In this document: piece by piece, positions 12,347 through 24,596 of the stretch
How positions within the stretch are numbered: position 1 is the first letter of the stretch
How the letters are laid out: every line of letters begins with the position of its first letter
From: Ehretia macrophylla
Lineage: Eukaryota; Streptophyta; Magnoliopsida; Boraginales; Ehretiaceae
Length of the DNA stretch: 64,000 bases
Direction of reading: 5' to 3'
Assembly: GCA_037974665.1 (NCBI GenBank)
Contig: CM075772.1
Span: forward strand, 40,824,552 to 40,888,551
The notes under the pieces: model-generated
What the model was told of the DNA's origin: nothing
Database searches by the model: none
Seen by the model: the letters and a program-made list of their open reading frames with translations, nothing else
Made by a program: the position numbers and the translations under genes

Positions 12347-13257
12347 ACCCAATCCATACGACTCAAGTTTCAAAGGAAGCATGTGCATGTTGCCATGTAA
12401 TTTGGCTGAAAAGTAATATTATATATCACTCTTTCACCCTTTTTTATATAATATAATTTTTATCATATACACGAAAGATTTGAAATTCAAAACATAAATT
12501 CTTATCATACAAAAGAAGGGTGATAGAATAAAAAGGTGAAATAAAGCATTACACTTTGGCTGAAATACTAAGACGTGATGTGATAATGCACCTTAAGCAT
12601 GTTGAAGGACGTATAATGAAGATCATGCAAAGAGACGTTTATTTATTTTGTCACTTTTAGTCAAACAAACACTACTTACACTGATCCATCATCGTGAACA
12701 CTACCCTTGAGCTTGATTGAAGACTCTTTTGTAGAGTATAGCATCTTGAGAATCATTTTGTTCGGTTTTGTAACTTTCTTTGGGTTGTTCTAACGGGCCA
12801 AACTAATCAGTTATTTGGTGTAGGAATTGCTAATCGGTTATCTTAGCTGGATACATCATTTTCATTGCTTTGTTGGTTGACTAGCTATTATACTTTATAG
12901 AACCATTTTTCCTGGGCAAGCTTTTCTTCGCTTTTTTGTTTTCAATTTCAATATAATGGTCATTAAAACCCATCTATGTACATTTTTATTATTCAATGAA
13001 ATACAAACTTTTTACTTAGCATAAAAATTGATAAATTTGATTTGTAAGATCCAATTTATAAATACAATAAAATATCATTTTATATAACATAGTATTAATT
13101 AACCTATATTCATTTAATGCTAAATTCAGACATTGAGATTGTTTTGAACTTCTTATATAGATAATATCACTTTTGAAACGTATTTATGTTATTTTAACAA
13201 TGTCTTTGTGCTTATACATATTGAACAAGATCGAAATAGACGTCGAAAGGGTTGAGT
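12347..13257. other. Gene-free interval
   Basis: No coding exon, RNA gene or clear element boundary seen; AT-rich throughout. Confidence 0.45.
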
Positions 13258-13428
13258 TCACTTGTATTGTGACTCCTTTGGCAGAGAAGAATCCACTGCT
13301 TCTTTGAAAATCGTCTGGAAAGCCTTCTCTATGCATGACTTGAACTTATTTGGATCTATGAAGTCTTTCTCCACTGCCACTGCAACCCTTAGATATCCCA
13401 TATAACTCAATATCAAAATTGCAAGACT
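13258..13428 (-). pseudogene. Solitary last exon of a third WSD1-like acyltransferase
   Basis: A clean acceptor (gcag) precedes a 57-codon open exon homologous to exon 5 of copies A and B (SLAILILSYMGYLRVAVAVE at its start). It ends with a natural stop after SSLPKESQYK. No other exon of this copy is found in the next 2 kb upstream on the minus strand, so it is a 3' remnant. Its C-terminus probably shows the ancestral ending that A and B have lost. Divergence from A and B suggests an older duplicate. Confidence 0.75.
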
Positions 13429-14180
13429 CTGCAAAATCCGTCACACACAAGCATCTCTATTAGCCACAGGACATCATCAGATATTTCGTGGAAAACTTAT
13501 CGTGTGAGATAAATTTGTTACAATTTGTGTAGGAGATATCACACTAATTATTAAGCTTGCACTTTCAATATCAAATTGTGATCAGTTACATAACATATAT
13601 CAGAGACTAATTATCAAAAAGGTCTTGTGTTCAAGTCTCAATAATATCATTTGTTTATCACATGTATAGCTTAAAATTTTCGGTTGTATGTGAGAAAGTT
13701 TATTAAAAACATTAAACTACTTAAGTACATGTTATCAAATAGTTTAAACTTTCAAATCACGTGATCGCTTTCAATTTAGACTTAGATTTGTTGGAATGGA
13801 ACTCAATCCATTTTATTAGGTCTTGCATCGAACACTAAGAGAAACCTATATTTTGATGAAAAATATCAATTAAATTAACCAAATCACTTTTTTTTTCAAT
13901 TGTTGGTAGTAATTTAAATGACTTGTGCAATAAAAGACGTGTATCAATTATTTTGTATAAAACACATTAATTAAATATTTAAGAATTGAGTAGAATAATT
14001 AATTAAAAACACATTATTATTAAAGATTTTAAGATTAAATTATATTTCCACCTCTACTAGTACCATTAACCAAGCCGAAGAGGAGTTCCCCTTTTCATTC
14101 TTAGTAGCACTTTTATGACGAAATTAATTATTTATGAATTAATTTGTTTTTAATAATAATTAGTTGGGCTAATGGGCTCA
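13429..14180. other. Gene-free interval upstream of the solitary exon
   Basis: No matches to exons 1-4 of the acyltransferase; AT-rich, no element ends seen. Confidence 0.5.
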
Positions 14181-14199
14181 GACTGAGTTTGGCCCAACC

Positions 14200-15040
14200 G
14201 AGGGAGAAACTTCACTATATAAACCACCGCCTATTGTTAAATTGCAAAGGGTAAAGCGCATAACCCTAACCCTAACCCTAACCCTAACCCTAATTATAGG
14301 ATTGGAAGGAAAGAGGAAAGAAGAAGATGATGGATAGGAAAAATCTAGTGCCGGTGATGGATTACTAAGGTGAGCTGAAGATGAAACAACGTTCGTGCAG
14401 ACGTCGGCGGGCCATCTCAAGTGAGGTAGCTGTGGGTTCTGGGCGATGGTTATGTTAGAGATGACGTCTATGAAAACCAGAGCCAGCTGCGGCCTCCGGA
14501 CACTGGCTATGTCAGAGACGACGTCTATAAAAACCATCGTGAATCGTTTGACAAGTATTACAGACAAATTCAGGAAAGTGAGGTACATATTAACTTTATA
14601 TTTCTTGGACTTTTTTTTTTCTTTTTTATAAATTGTTTATTTATATATGTCCTTAATAATAAATATGTATGTGTCCTTTTAGGGATTCGACATCGACATC
14701 GAGGACTTTCAGCTGCTTCCGCGGCGAACATTGTTGACCCCCGTTGTTCCCTTGGTTGATATTCACAACGACAGAAAGACTTATGAGAGTGTTGTTATGC
14801 TCGATAGCTGAATTTACCATCAACTACTATAATACTGAACATGTAAGTCGTATATGCATATATATATATATATTTATCTATTTATATATTTATTCTGATT
14901 TCTAACATATTTGGTATGATGTCAGGGAACGACATATCAGTTCGTCAATCTGGAGAAAGCGAATTCAGAAGTTGTTGCTGGTTGTATCTATTACACAACT
15001 TTTCAAGTCACTGGAAACCTTCCAGGCTCTGCCGGTTTTG
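14200..15040 (+). pseudogene. Cystatin-like gene, copy 1 (broken)
   Basis: Cystatin/monellin-fold family, plant cystatin-related type. TATA-like ctatataa near 14214 and a (TAACCC)5 tract at 14261-14293 precede the coding part. Exons by homology with the copy at 29898: up to 14582, 14683-14842, and 14926 to about 15040, all with GT-AG limits. Exon 1 has an internal repeat of GYVRDDVY; exon 3 reads GTTYQFVNLEKANSEVVAG, where SEVVAG resembles the cystatin QxVxG loop. Lesions: a stop three codons after the ATG corresponding to copy 2 (14366-14368), a frameshift in exon 2 near 14810, and a deleted 3' end. Copy 2 keeps the parts lost here. Protease inhibition is an inference from the fold only. Confidence 0.6.
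14261..14293. repeat. Interstitial telomere-type repeat (TAACCC)5
   Basis: Five perfect TAACCC units plus TAA sit in the leader of the cystatin-like copy 1. Copy 2 has only a two-unit telo-box at the same place (about 29824-29838), so this is local expansion of a promoter telo-box, not a fusion scar or chromosome end. Confidence 0.85.
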
Positions 15041-15395
15041 TTACTTTGTTGTTATGATGGATATTGATGAATCTACACATCCCTTGAAATATTTTCTTTT
15101 CTTTTGTGGCTCCGTTGTTGTATTGGTCACCATCATTCAACAAACTTATTTTCACGATGATCGATATCGTGCTAATGATAAACACACTAGGCATAAGCAC
15201 ACTTATAGATAATTTTTCTTTATTCAACGGATAACATTTATTTCATCAAAACATCATATCACAAAACAATTACAATATCTAGTCCAAAATAATATTAGAA
15301 ACTGCGACACCAAAATAGTATTATTTACTATCTTATAGTGCTCCTTTTATCTCTATCTTAATTGTATGCTTGTCTTGTAATATCATTGTTACCAA
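15041..15395. other. Gene-free interval
   Basis: Decayed 3' part of the cystatin-like copy and intergenic DNA; resemblance to 30780-30980 is patchy. Confidence 0.4.
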
Positions 15396-16004
15396 ATTGA
15401 AGCAATTGCTGACTACGTCCCCATGAATATATGCTCGTAACGCCATGCTTCCAATTTTATTTGGCTGCCATGAAAAATGGGCTATTATCATTTCCAAATC
15501 CTCTCATGTGCGGTAATAAATTTATGAAAAATTATTTTCCTTAAAGAATGCAATTATGAACTTCTCTAACAACTTTTTTAAAAAAAAAGCAAATAAACAA
15601 GTTAAAGAAGACATAATTAAGTTAAAACCTTTCTCCACGGCCTCTTTGAAAATCATCTCGAAGGAATTCTCAATGCACAACTTGAACTTATTTGAATCAA
15701 TGAAGCGTTTTTCAGTTCCAATAGCAAGTGTCAACTTCCCCATGTAACTCATTATCAACACCACAAGACTTTGCATATTCAACAATTTTTAGAATGTTTA
15801 AATCAATTGAAATTTAGATATAATGTCTCTATATAGTGTCCCAAGAATTTCAAAATATGATTTCCCCCATGAGTTTTAACCCAAATTCCAAATTCTCTTA
15901 TGAGATTTTAATTTTGCCCAGATTCTCCGATGACACTAAATACTCAAAGATAGCCTTAAGGCTAAATGATATTTTTGTCTTTTTATTTTTTATTTAACTA
16001 TATA

Positions 16005-16563
16005 CAGTTTAACCTATTTAAATTAATAGTGTTGGAACCGCTAAATTCTATTAATTAAGCGAGATATTAATTTTTTGATAAATTAATAATTATTAATTTA
16101 TCGAGATATTTGATTTTTTTGGCTTAAAAATAAACATATTATATTTATGGTATCTTTTTTAAAAAGCGACTCATATTTTTTAGGACAATTTAAAAAAATA
16201 AATAGAAAAGTCTAATGAGAATAGAAAATAATAATCTAATTTAGTAGGATTAGATTTTTTAGGCGCATTGCGCACTATTAAAGATGATATTCAGCTAAAT
16301 TTGAAGTTCAACAAAAGATAAATTACTCTTGATTTGTATTTTGAGAAAACTTTATAATAAATTTATTATGTTCTTTTTAGCTAATTATTAATTTATGAAA
16401 TATTTGGGTAAATAAAATACAAAGAAAATATTTTAAATATATTATCTTATAATTTTATCAAAATTATTAATTTTTTACACTGGTCCCAAGTTGGGACCAA
16501 ATATTTTTATTATTTAAAAAATATTATTAATTTATCGAGTATTAATTTAAAGAGGTTTTACTG
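16005..16563. mobile_element. Emigrant-like MITE (pogo/mariner type), private to copy B
   Basis: Ends cagtttaacctatttaaa (left) and, inverted at the right, cagtaaaacctctttaaa, with TA flanking both sides. This is the known terminal signature of Emigrant-type elements. It lies in intron 4 of copy B and is absent from intron 4 of copy A (around 675), so it inserted after the duplication. Confidence 0.75.
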
Positions 16564-16825
16564 TATTTAGTTATGTTTTATTGCCTTTAACTTTTTTATG
16601 TTTTAAAATTTAGCTTGTTGCAAAAACTTAATACTTTGGGTTTGAGGAAAAAAACATCAGATTCAATTTAAGATGTATAGATATGTATAAATTTGAAAAA
16701 TATTTTAAAAGTGAATCTAATATTTTTTCTACGTATTCTTGTGCATAAATAATTTTTTTACTCTAAGTTGGTTTTTATCTTCTTCTTTTGTATGTTTTTA
16801 AAAGGTTAGCTCTTTGGAAAAAAGA

Positions 16826-16829
<4 letters not shown>

Positions 16830-16879
<50 letters not shown>
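16830..16879. repeat. (TA)n microsatellite
   Basis: About 50 bp of uninterrupted TA in intron 4 of copy B. Confidence 0.95.
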
Positions 16880-16881
<2 letters not shown>

Positions 16882-18780
16882 TTTTTTCTTTTTTCTTTGC
16901 TTTTGTTTTACATAATAAAAAGACAAAAATGTCCTTTAACATAAGTATGTATGACAAAGTTTGATGTCATAGGAAGATGTGGATAAAACTAAACATTATA
17001 AGCGAGTTTGAGATTTAAGCTAAAACTCATGGAGAAAAATAAAATTATTTATTAAGAAATTTACAATATGAATAAGCTTAATTTATACAAATTACCTGCG
17101 GAATGCCAGATACATAAAAATAAATCCCCTTAATTGGATGGCCATGCAAAGCATTTTGATTTGTTGGCCCCATCATATTTGATATCATTATGCTCGAATT
17201 CTTCAGCTTCCCATAGACATATCGAGTTGTTGCCTGCAAGTATAGTCACCTCTGTAGTAAGTATAATCTATTTTCCTTTTTAATTATGCCATAATGCCCT
17301 TTGGATCTTCTTTATTTGATTCAAGGGAGGCCTAAACCGTACAATACATACGAAAGAATGTCACATATGAGAATTAATCTTGTAATCTCTTGCACTTATA
17401 GCCGGAGGGAATACCACAAGACCAAAGGCCTATTAATAATGCCCTTTGGATCTTAACACAACATAATAGCATTTTTTAACAAGAATTTTGAAAGAGAGAT
17501 ATACAACATGCTTACCTTAGGGCCTCTAAGCTTTCTCAATATTTCAAGAAATATACCAGTCAAATAAGTTCCTACAGAGTTTCTTTTCTTCTTGATCATT
17601 TTATGGACCTCAAGGATAAAGGAAATGGGATTTGATAATTTAGCCGCGTCTAGATCTGGTATTGCAGTGTCCAAAAATGCAAACTGGTTTCCTGATGATG
17701 GCACTTTTGCATTTGATTTGAACATCTCATTGACAAACTTGTAAGTCCCACCAGTGACCCTAGTATTAAGTAACACAAGTGCAGTACAATTTGCACTTGT
17801 AGACTCTTGCTTTTCATGTTGCATTTACAAGCGAGATCCGAACATGATTATACCGGTAATCACATCATTTATTGTTTGTTTCAAGATAAAAAGAGATTCA
17901 CAAAAGAAAAATTAGTGATGTTCAAACCAAAAAAAAGTTAATACCCGACCCTAGTTGGTTTATGATTTTTATAGTGTTTGAAAAATAGGTTTCGTATTTT
18001 TAAAAGTGTTACATTTAAATCATTTACCTTTGTAACTTATGATGCTGTTAGTTCTTTTGTCTTTTTCTGTTCAAAAAAGTAAAGTCAAGTCACTTACTAA
18101 AAAAGGGCAAAAGTACTAAGGTCATGTAGCAAGTCACAAAATTAAAAAATTAAAATGTATCATTTTGATTATAAGGACTTGTTTGTCAAATACGATAAAG
18201 GTCCGGGATTGATTAGAGTATCAACGCAAAAAAATAAAATAAAAAATAAAAAAAAATTTAATGATGTGCGAAGGCGAAAGACCATTTTGTCATTTTCTTA
18301 TAAACTCTGGGACCTTATCGGGCCCTATATAGAACGTAACAATAAATTTTCAAGCTCAAATGTGGTGCAGAAGGTTTCTGGAAACATTCTAGTGGGGTCT
18401 CTATGTAGCTTTAGTGAGGTACTGATAGAAAAAAAAAAAAAAAAAAAAAAGACAAATGGCAGATACTTGAACAATATCTGAAGTTTTACCACTTTGAGAT
18501 TAGCTTTTATCTGTTTGATGGAATCAAGCTGAAACGAGATAGTGGTTATATCAATTGGCTTCAACTCCACTCCTTCATGACTAGATCGAATTGGTGTAAC
18601 ATCATCTTCTATCAAAGCACTCTTCAAAATGCTCCATCCAAAATCAGGTATGGTGTTCATAATTCTATTGAAAAATTGAGGCACCTTTTTCATCAAGTTA
18701 TCATTTGATTTTAGGTTTGTTTGAAGTCGAGGGAATGTTAATGGAAGTGAAGGATCATCTAGCCTTTGAACACAAGAAAG

Positions 18781-18866
18781 AAGAACCCCCATTAAGGTAT
18801 AGCCATACCCAAGTGTATGATGAAAGAACCCCCATTAAGGTATAGCCATACCCAAGTGTATGATGA
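18781..18866. repeat. 43-bp tandem duplication in exon 2 of copy B
   Basis: Two adjacent copies of the block starting aagaacccccattaagg. It covers the HHxxxDG region; 43 is not divisible by three, so the frame is lost. Copy A has one unit. Confidence 0.95.
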
Positions 18867-19160
18867 ACCTTAAATATTATAGTTCCTGCTGCATTACTTG
18901 TGGGGTACTTAAATATATGAAGTTCCCATGGTGGTCTATTTTGAGAAAATTTCTCCATTGATATATTAGATAAGTAGCAATTCAATTAATCATTGTAATA
19001 ATCTTGTGATTTCCGACTTAGGAAAGCTGGAAACATGACATTATCTTGGATATTCATTTCCACACACTTCCATTTCCTTGAACTGTTATTTTCTGTAACC
19101 TACATTTATATAAAGATCACTTATTAGTCATAACATAGATAGTGATAAATTGGTATAGTA

Positions 19161-19307
19161 ATAGGATGACATATAATAATGCTCGAAGACGAAATAACTA
19201 GGAATAATAATAGGATGATATATAATAATGCTCGAAGACGAAATAACTAGGAATAATAATAGGATGACATATAATAATACTCAAAGACGAAATAATTAGG
19301 AAAAATG
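19161..19307. repeat. 49-bp minisatellite, three units, in intron 1 of copy B
   Basis: Units start near 19161, 19210 and 19259 with ataggatga and contain ctcgaagacgaaataa. Copy A has one unit (near 4010-4050). Confidence 0.85.
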
Positions 19308-20427
19308 AGATGAATATTCTGAGAGGGAGGGAGAGAGCACCATGATTGAGGAAAAGCGTGGGCTCGAGGGTATCCAAACATTCTTGATAAACGCCATCAT
19401 TAGAGAGTCATTAATTGATATCTCTGAATCCATAACACCAATGACAGAAAACGTTGAAAACTCTGGTGTGTTCAAGAATTGTGCACCTGGACTCGTAGGC
19501 TCAAGTAATATTTCTTCGTGCTTGAACACCATTATCACTCTTGAAAGTTAACAAATTTTTTTTTTGGCTAAATCTCTTGAAAGTTAACAATTGTTGATGT
19601 GCATGTATCTAAAATATAGCCCGCGACTGTGTATATATACATGCACAATGCTCACGAAATGGGGCATATTTTTCTGTAATTTCGTTTTCGTCATTAATTA
19701 ATACCACCAGAGTACACCTCGCCACTCCACAAATTCGTTTTCACTTGGCTAATTAACTCACGTTGAACATAATCGATTCATCATTCATGTTTGGCTGCTG
19801 CATGGACTTTTCTACTAATCAATTCAAAAACAAATAGACTACTAGTTAATCACTTAGTTGATTAATTACATGTATAACATATGATAAAGGTGATATTTTT
19901 TTATTCAAAAGAGGTCTAAACTGTATAATATTTATCAGCAAAGAATATACCACTAGATCAAAGGGCTGGTGATATAATAACGATAATTTTGTCACCCAAA
20001 GGTTGTTTAACAGAGATTGGTTTTGGTCTTTGTCCCCCGATCTAGTTTCGGCGTATTTAGGAGGTAAGGTTCACGTCCCTCTCCTCATTTGTACTTTCAA
20101 CTTTTGCGTAATCAATAAAATTTAGGAGGGTGCCGCCCTCTTTACCAAAGGAGAAAAAGAAAAAAAAGTGATAATTTTGTGATTAAGCTTTAGTCTTTGC
20201 TTGTACCATCAAATTTTCTCAAAACAATAAAATAAAATAAAAAGTTCCATTTTTCAGTGCCATTTCTTCATTTTCTTGTAGTGTAATACATCGCTCTTAA
20301 CGATAACGGAGGAAGACATATATGTTAAGCTCACTGCATGCATATTAAAGAAGTCTCATGGATGGTAAAGGATACCAAAGTCTTCTTTTTTGGTTTACTT
20401 TTTCTTTGTTCTTGCTTCCCTTTTGGA

Positions 20428-20710
20428 GAAGTTTAATATAGGGTTTGGACTGCACTTTTCTAAAGGTACTAAGAATTATGGGATTTTATCTTAAACTTAA
20501 TTGGTGGAGTTGGTCCAAGACTTTATAAAGCAGTTTTTGATTTTGTGATTTTTTTTTTTATATGAGAGTTTTTGGAGAAGTTTAATATAGAGTTTGGATT
20601 GCACTTTTTTAAAGCTACTAAGAATTAGGGGATTTTATCTTAAACTTAATTGGTGGAGTTGGTCCAAGACTTTATAAGACGGTTTTTTATTTTGTAATTT
20701 TTTTTATGTA
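20428..20710. repeat. Tandem duplication of about 145 bp upstream of copy B
   Basis: ttttggagaagtttaatata begins both units (near 20430 and 20570), and ggtggagttggtccaagact recurs in each. Unit A has one unit near 5350-5490. Confidence 0.75.
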
Positions 20711-22273
20711 AGAAGAATGTATATTTTAATAACATGAAAAGAAAGGAAAGGAAGGGATTATGAAATTCTCCCCTTATTTGGATTGACTTTTGTGAGGAGA
20801 AAAATATTATAGAGGATTGAAAAATCCTTTTATCCAAGGATTTTGCAGTCCTCCCAATTATATGGACAGAAAAGGTTGATCATGAGTAAAACATTTGATT
20901 GTCCCTATATATCCTTAACATAACAATAAATATGAAAATTAGGGTAATTAAATAACTTTCCATTTGAAATTATTATTATTATTATTTTTTTTTCAAGCAG
21001 GACTATATATCATCCTTTCACTTCCTCACCCTTTTTACCTATATTAGTTTTAGGCAATCTAATAGACCTGCGGACTGATTCCTAGTTGTTACTTTTGTAA
21101 CATTATGTATGTCTATTCGAAGTCCTTCACGATTACTTAGCAAATAAAAGTCTGTCACGATTTATTAATTATAAAATTATCAATTCATTTAAAAATCTAA
21201 ATTGATCTTACACTTAAATGATTCTTTTAAACTGTTCGAGAGAAGTACATTACAATTATTTATTTATTGTAGTTCATGAGAATCTTAAATTAAGAATTAA
21301 TTAAGAGTCCAACCAAGTGGTTGTTAGACATAATTAAGAGTCAACCAAGTGGTTGTTAGACATAATTAATTCTGCGGGCCGGGTTTAAAAGGGTCAAATA
21401 TTTGATTACCGATCGTATCCACAATTTTCATGCGCTGCTTCTTTCCTTTTTCCTTTTTCCAACGTTCTAAAGAAGTATATTTTGGAAATTGAAAAGGAAA
21501 ATTTTTCTTAAAAAATATATTTTAAATAACACCCTTCCACAATTAATTCTTTTAATCATCTAGTTCTACAGATTTTAATAAACCCTTATTAGTGTATTAC
21601 ACCATTGAAGTTATACTTATATATGGATTGTGGCACAACGTAGACGAGTAGAAATAATTACAAGAAATGAAAATGAGTGTTTAGAAGAGTATCGTTATAT
21701 AACATTTATTCATCCCTTTACTCTTTTTTATATAACTTTATTTTTATTAAATATATGAGAGACTTAATATTTAATACATAAATTTGACAATACAAAGTAG
21801 GGATAAATTAATCTATGGTGCTCCTGTTCCTTGTAGTCCCTACTCACATACATGTAGATCTCACATATGTAGGGGTCACTCTTCTATCTGTATGGAGCAC
21901 AGGGAGCAAGAGCACTATAGAATTTTCTACGAAGTAGGGGTCAATCGAGGAGCTGCCCACTTCTTCTGCACTTCAGTGCTCAACATGAGGTATCAAATCT
22001 CACAGAAGTGATGCCATACTGAGAATCAAACAGAAATTACATAAAAACCAAAAAGCATAAAAGTATTGGTGTATCACCAAGAGGAAACATGCGGAAGTGG
22101 AATCACTGATAGGATTAGAAGATGTAGAAGATGATTTACAATTTGGGATTAACACCACACCCTAACCCTACGGCATTCCTTTCCTTTCAGATGTTTCCAA
22201 ATTTATTTGCCTGCCACGAGAAATGGGCTATTGTCATTTCTAATTACTCATTTAGAAATCTACATTTATGAAA
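20711..22273. other. Gene-free upstream region of copy B
   Basis: Aligns patchily with 5490-8800 of unit A. Contains a short tandem repeat near 21300-21365 (caaccaagtggttgttagac twice) and the acyltransferase 3'-flank relic at about 22185-22260. No gene seen. Confidence 0.5.
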
Positions 22274-22282
22274 CAAATGTTA

Positions 22283-22688
22283 GGGAAAATGTCAAAAATG
22301 GTCCCTATTATTTTTTTAAAATTTTTTAAGTCATTCATATTGTCCAAAACTAAACAATTTAGTTCATATTATTTTTTAAAAGTTTCAAATTCATCCTTAT
22401 TATTCAAAATTAATCAATTTAATATGTCCTTAATGTCTCCCAATTTTTTTAAATTTAATCCCCAAATAGGGATCAGATGTAGGGGCTAAATTGATTTTTT
22501 TAAGAAAGAATATGAACTAAATTAATTTTTTTAGAAAATAATAAGGACTAAATTGACTAATTTTGAACAATAGGGGCAAATCTGAAATTTTTAGAAAATT
22601 AATAAGGACTAAATTGATTAATTTTCAAGAATAGGGACGAATTTAAAATTTTGGTGAAACAATAGGGACCATTTGTGTAATTAACCCC
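22283..22688. mobile_element. Mutator-like MITE, private to unit B
   Basis: Inverted ends share aaatggtccctatt, and the flanks are 9-bp direct repeats caaatgtta (22274-22282) and caaatattg (22689-22697) with two mismatches. Unit A has the uninterrupted site at about 8800. Its ends resemble those of the array at 53578-54804. Confidence 0.65.
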
Positions 22689-23291
22689 CAAATATTGTAC
22701 ACAATAAGCAAACATATATACTGTCTTTATCAAGGGCAAATCTATGAATTCTTGTCAGTTGTGGCTAAAACACATGTTTCTTAAATGTATGATTACATTT
22801 GTTTTTTTTTCTGTAGGGGGCTAATTAATTTTTTAACTAAAAATTCATAGATATCTAATGTTTTTTTGTTGAGAAATGCATAGAATTTTTAACGTTTTTC
22901 TAGGTCAGTTCGGGTTGCAGCCCCCACTCGTCCCCATGTGCATTTGCCTCTGATCTTTATGTAGGAAACAAATGTTACTTGAATGATAAATTAAGAGTAA
23001 AAGAGGTGTATAGAGGATTAGGATCGGATCCTCTCATGACTAATATTTTGTTCTAACCACTTATTTAATTTGATCGATGAATTAATTGGTTGATGTATAA
23101 GTTAAAATGTCAGATAAAATATTAGTTAGGAGATGATTCTGATCGGTGTATAGAGCCTATTCTTTTATTCTCATCTTTTGCTTTTATTTTCTTAGTGTAA
23201 CTCATTAGATATTATTAGATGAATTAAATGGTTGATGTACTATTGACGAGTTGTACTAGCTAAGAGCCTAAGATAGTTAGCTAACTTTATG

Positions 23292-24515
23292 TGTCACGCC
23301 CCGAAACTAAAAATACGAACATATAGATCGTGACAATCGCCGCACACATCTAGTGCAAGGCTCAAACTTACTTTTTGATAACTAGTGCAAACAACAAACT
23401 TATTCTAAATACTTTGTATGTAATATTTCCAAATCTTCAAAAATTAAAAGTCAAATATTCCAATTTTAAAGTCTATCTAAATCACGAGAAAGTTTCAAAC
23501 GCATAAATCGTTACAAAGGGAAGCCAAAATCAAACTACTCCCAGAACATCAAAGATCAAATAAAAATTTCTTGCTAATATTCTTGTTTCATCTAGCATTT
23601 TATGTCTTCTGAATCTGAAAATCATAATAAAGAGTGAGTTACACAGCCTAATAAGTACTCTACAACTTTTCTACCATGTTGGCATGACTCAAAAAGTATT
23701 TAAAAATATTTTATTCATAGAAATACCAAAATATACTAAGTCCGAAACAAATTTATCGAAGCATACATACTAAGTAAAAGTGCACGAAATTAACAAGAGA
23801 CTATGATTTACAAGGAGCCACACAAAGGGATAAAAATTCATGTAGCCATACAAAGATCCACAAAGACAAAGATCGAAACTAGTTTCCAATAATGCATCTC
23901 ATAGTGTATACAAAGTTACAAAAATTAACCACTTGAAGGGACACATAACGAAGATCAATCATAGTCCACTTGAATGTAATAATCACATAAACAATTTGCA
24001 TAAATAACTTTTGTAACGCCAAAGATTCAACTGAATTCATACATGTCATGCCAACAAAAGTTTTCAAATCAGATTTTAACTTAACAAATAATTTTAGCGC
24101 CATAAACCCAAAAATTAACTCATAAGAATTAAGTTCTCAAATCCATTTCAGAAAATTAATTTTCATAAGCTATTTTCTAAATAAGATAAAATATAATTTA
24201 GAAATATGATTTAAATTTTCATAAAGTAAAGACTTTCATTTTGAACAAAAATATAATAAATACATTTATCTGGAACAAAAATCTAGAAGAATTGTGGATA
24301 CTTACAATCAAATCCACATTGAAACTTTCACGTAAAAATCTGAATTTTCCCAAATCTAAACATCACTATACAAGAATACTACACCAGATCCTTAGAACTT
24401 ATGCATGCTTTGATTCTGCAGTACTTCTACCTCTACATCTGATAAACATAAATTTTACCTTCTATTTGGAGTTTTCTTTTTATTATTATTTATGATACAA
24501 ATGACTATAATGGAG
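23292..24515 (-). mobile_element. LTR fragment (3' terminus at 23292), truncated
   Basis: It begins tgtcacgccccg, the inverted form of the LTR ends found elsewhere here, and interrupts unit B homology after actttatg. An agtgagttacacagcc block near 23630 resembles the Tgagtatac region of the related LTRs. No second end or TSD was found, so the right limit is approximate. Confidence 0.45.
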
Positions 24516-24596
24516 GATATGTAACAACCAAATGTATATTATATCATGTTTAAACCACTAATTTATGAACACCATATGAACGTCTTTCTGGTTCTC

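Larger units (their letters stand above)
15522..19538 (-). pseudogene. WSD1-like acyltransferase, copy B (multiply broken)
   Basis: Paralogue of copy A with the same exon plan: 19538-19341, 19099-18490, 17875-17516, 17233-17096, 15770-15522. Lesions seen: CAA to TAA stop in exon 2 (18988-18986); a 43-bp tandem duplication in exon 2 (18781-18823 and 18824-18866) that shifts frame; the catalytic HHTLGDG changed to HHTLGYG; a TAC to TAA stop in exon 3 (17827-17825); and loss of the AG acceptors of exons 3 (acag to acaa) and 5 (gcag to gcaa). The last exon keeps the same overrun tail style as copy A. The gene cannot make a normal enzyme. A spliced transcript, if any, would be aberrant. Confidence 0.9.

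Noticed and set aside
14261..14293. Telomere or chromosome-fusion site
   Set aside because: Only five units, in a gene leader, with a shorter homologous telo-box in the sister copy.
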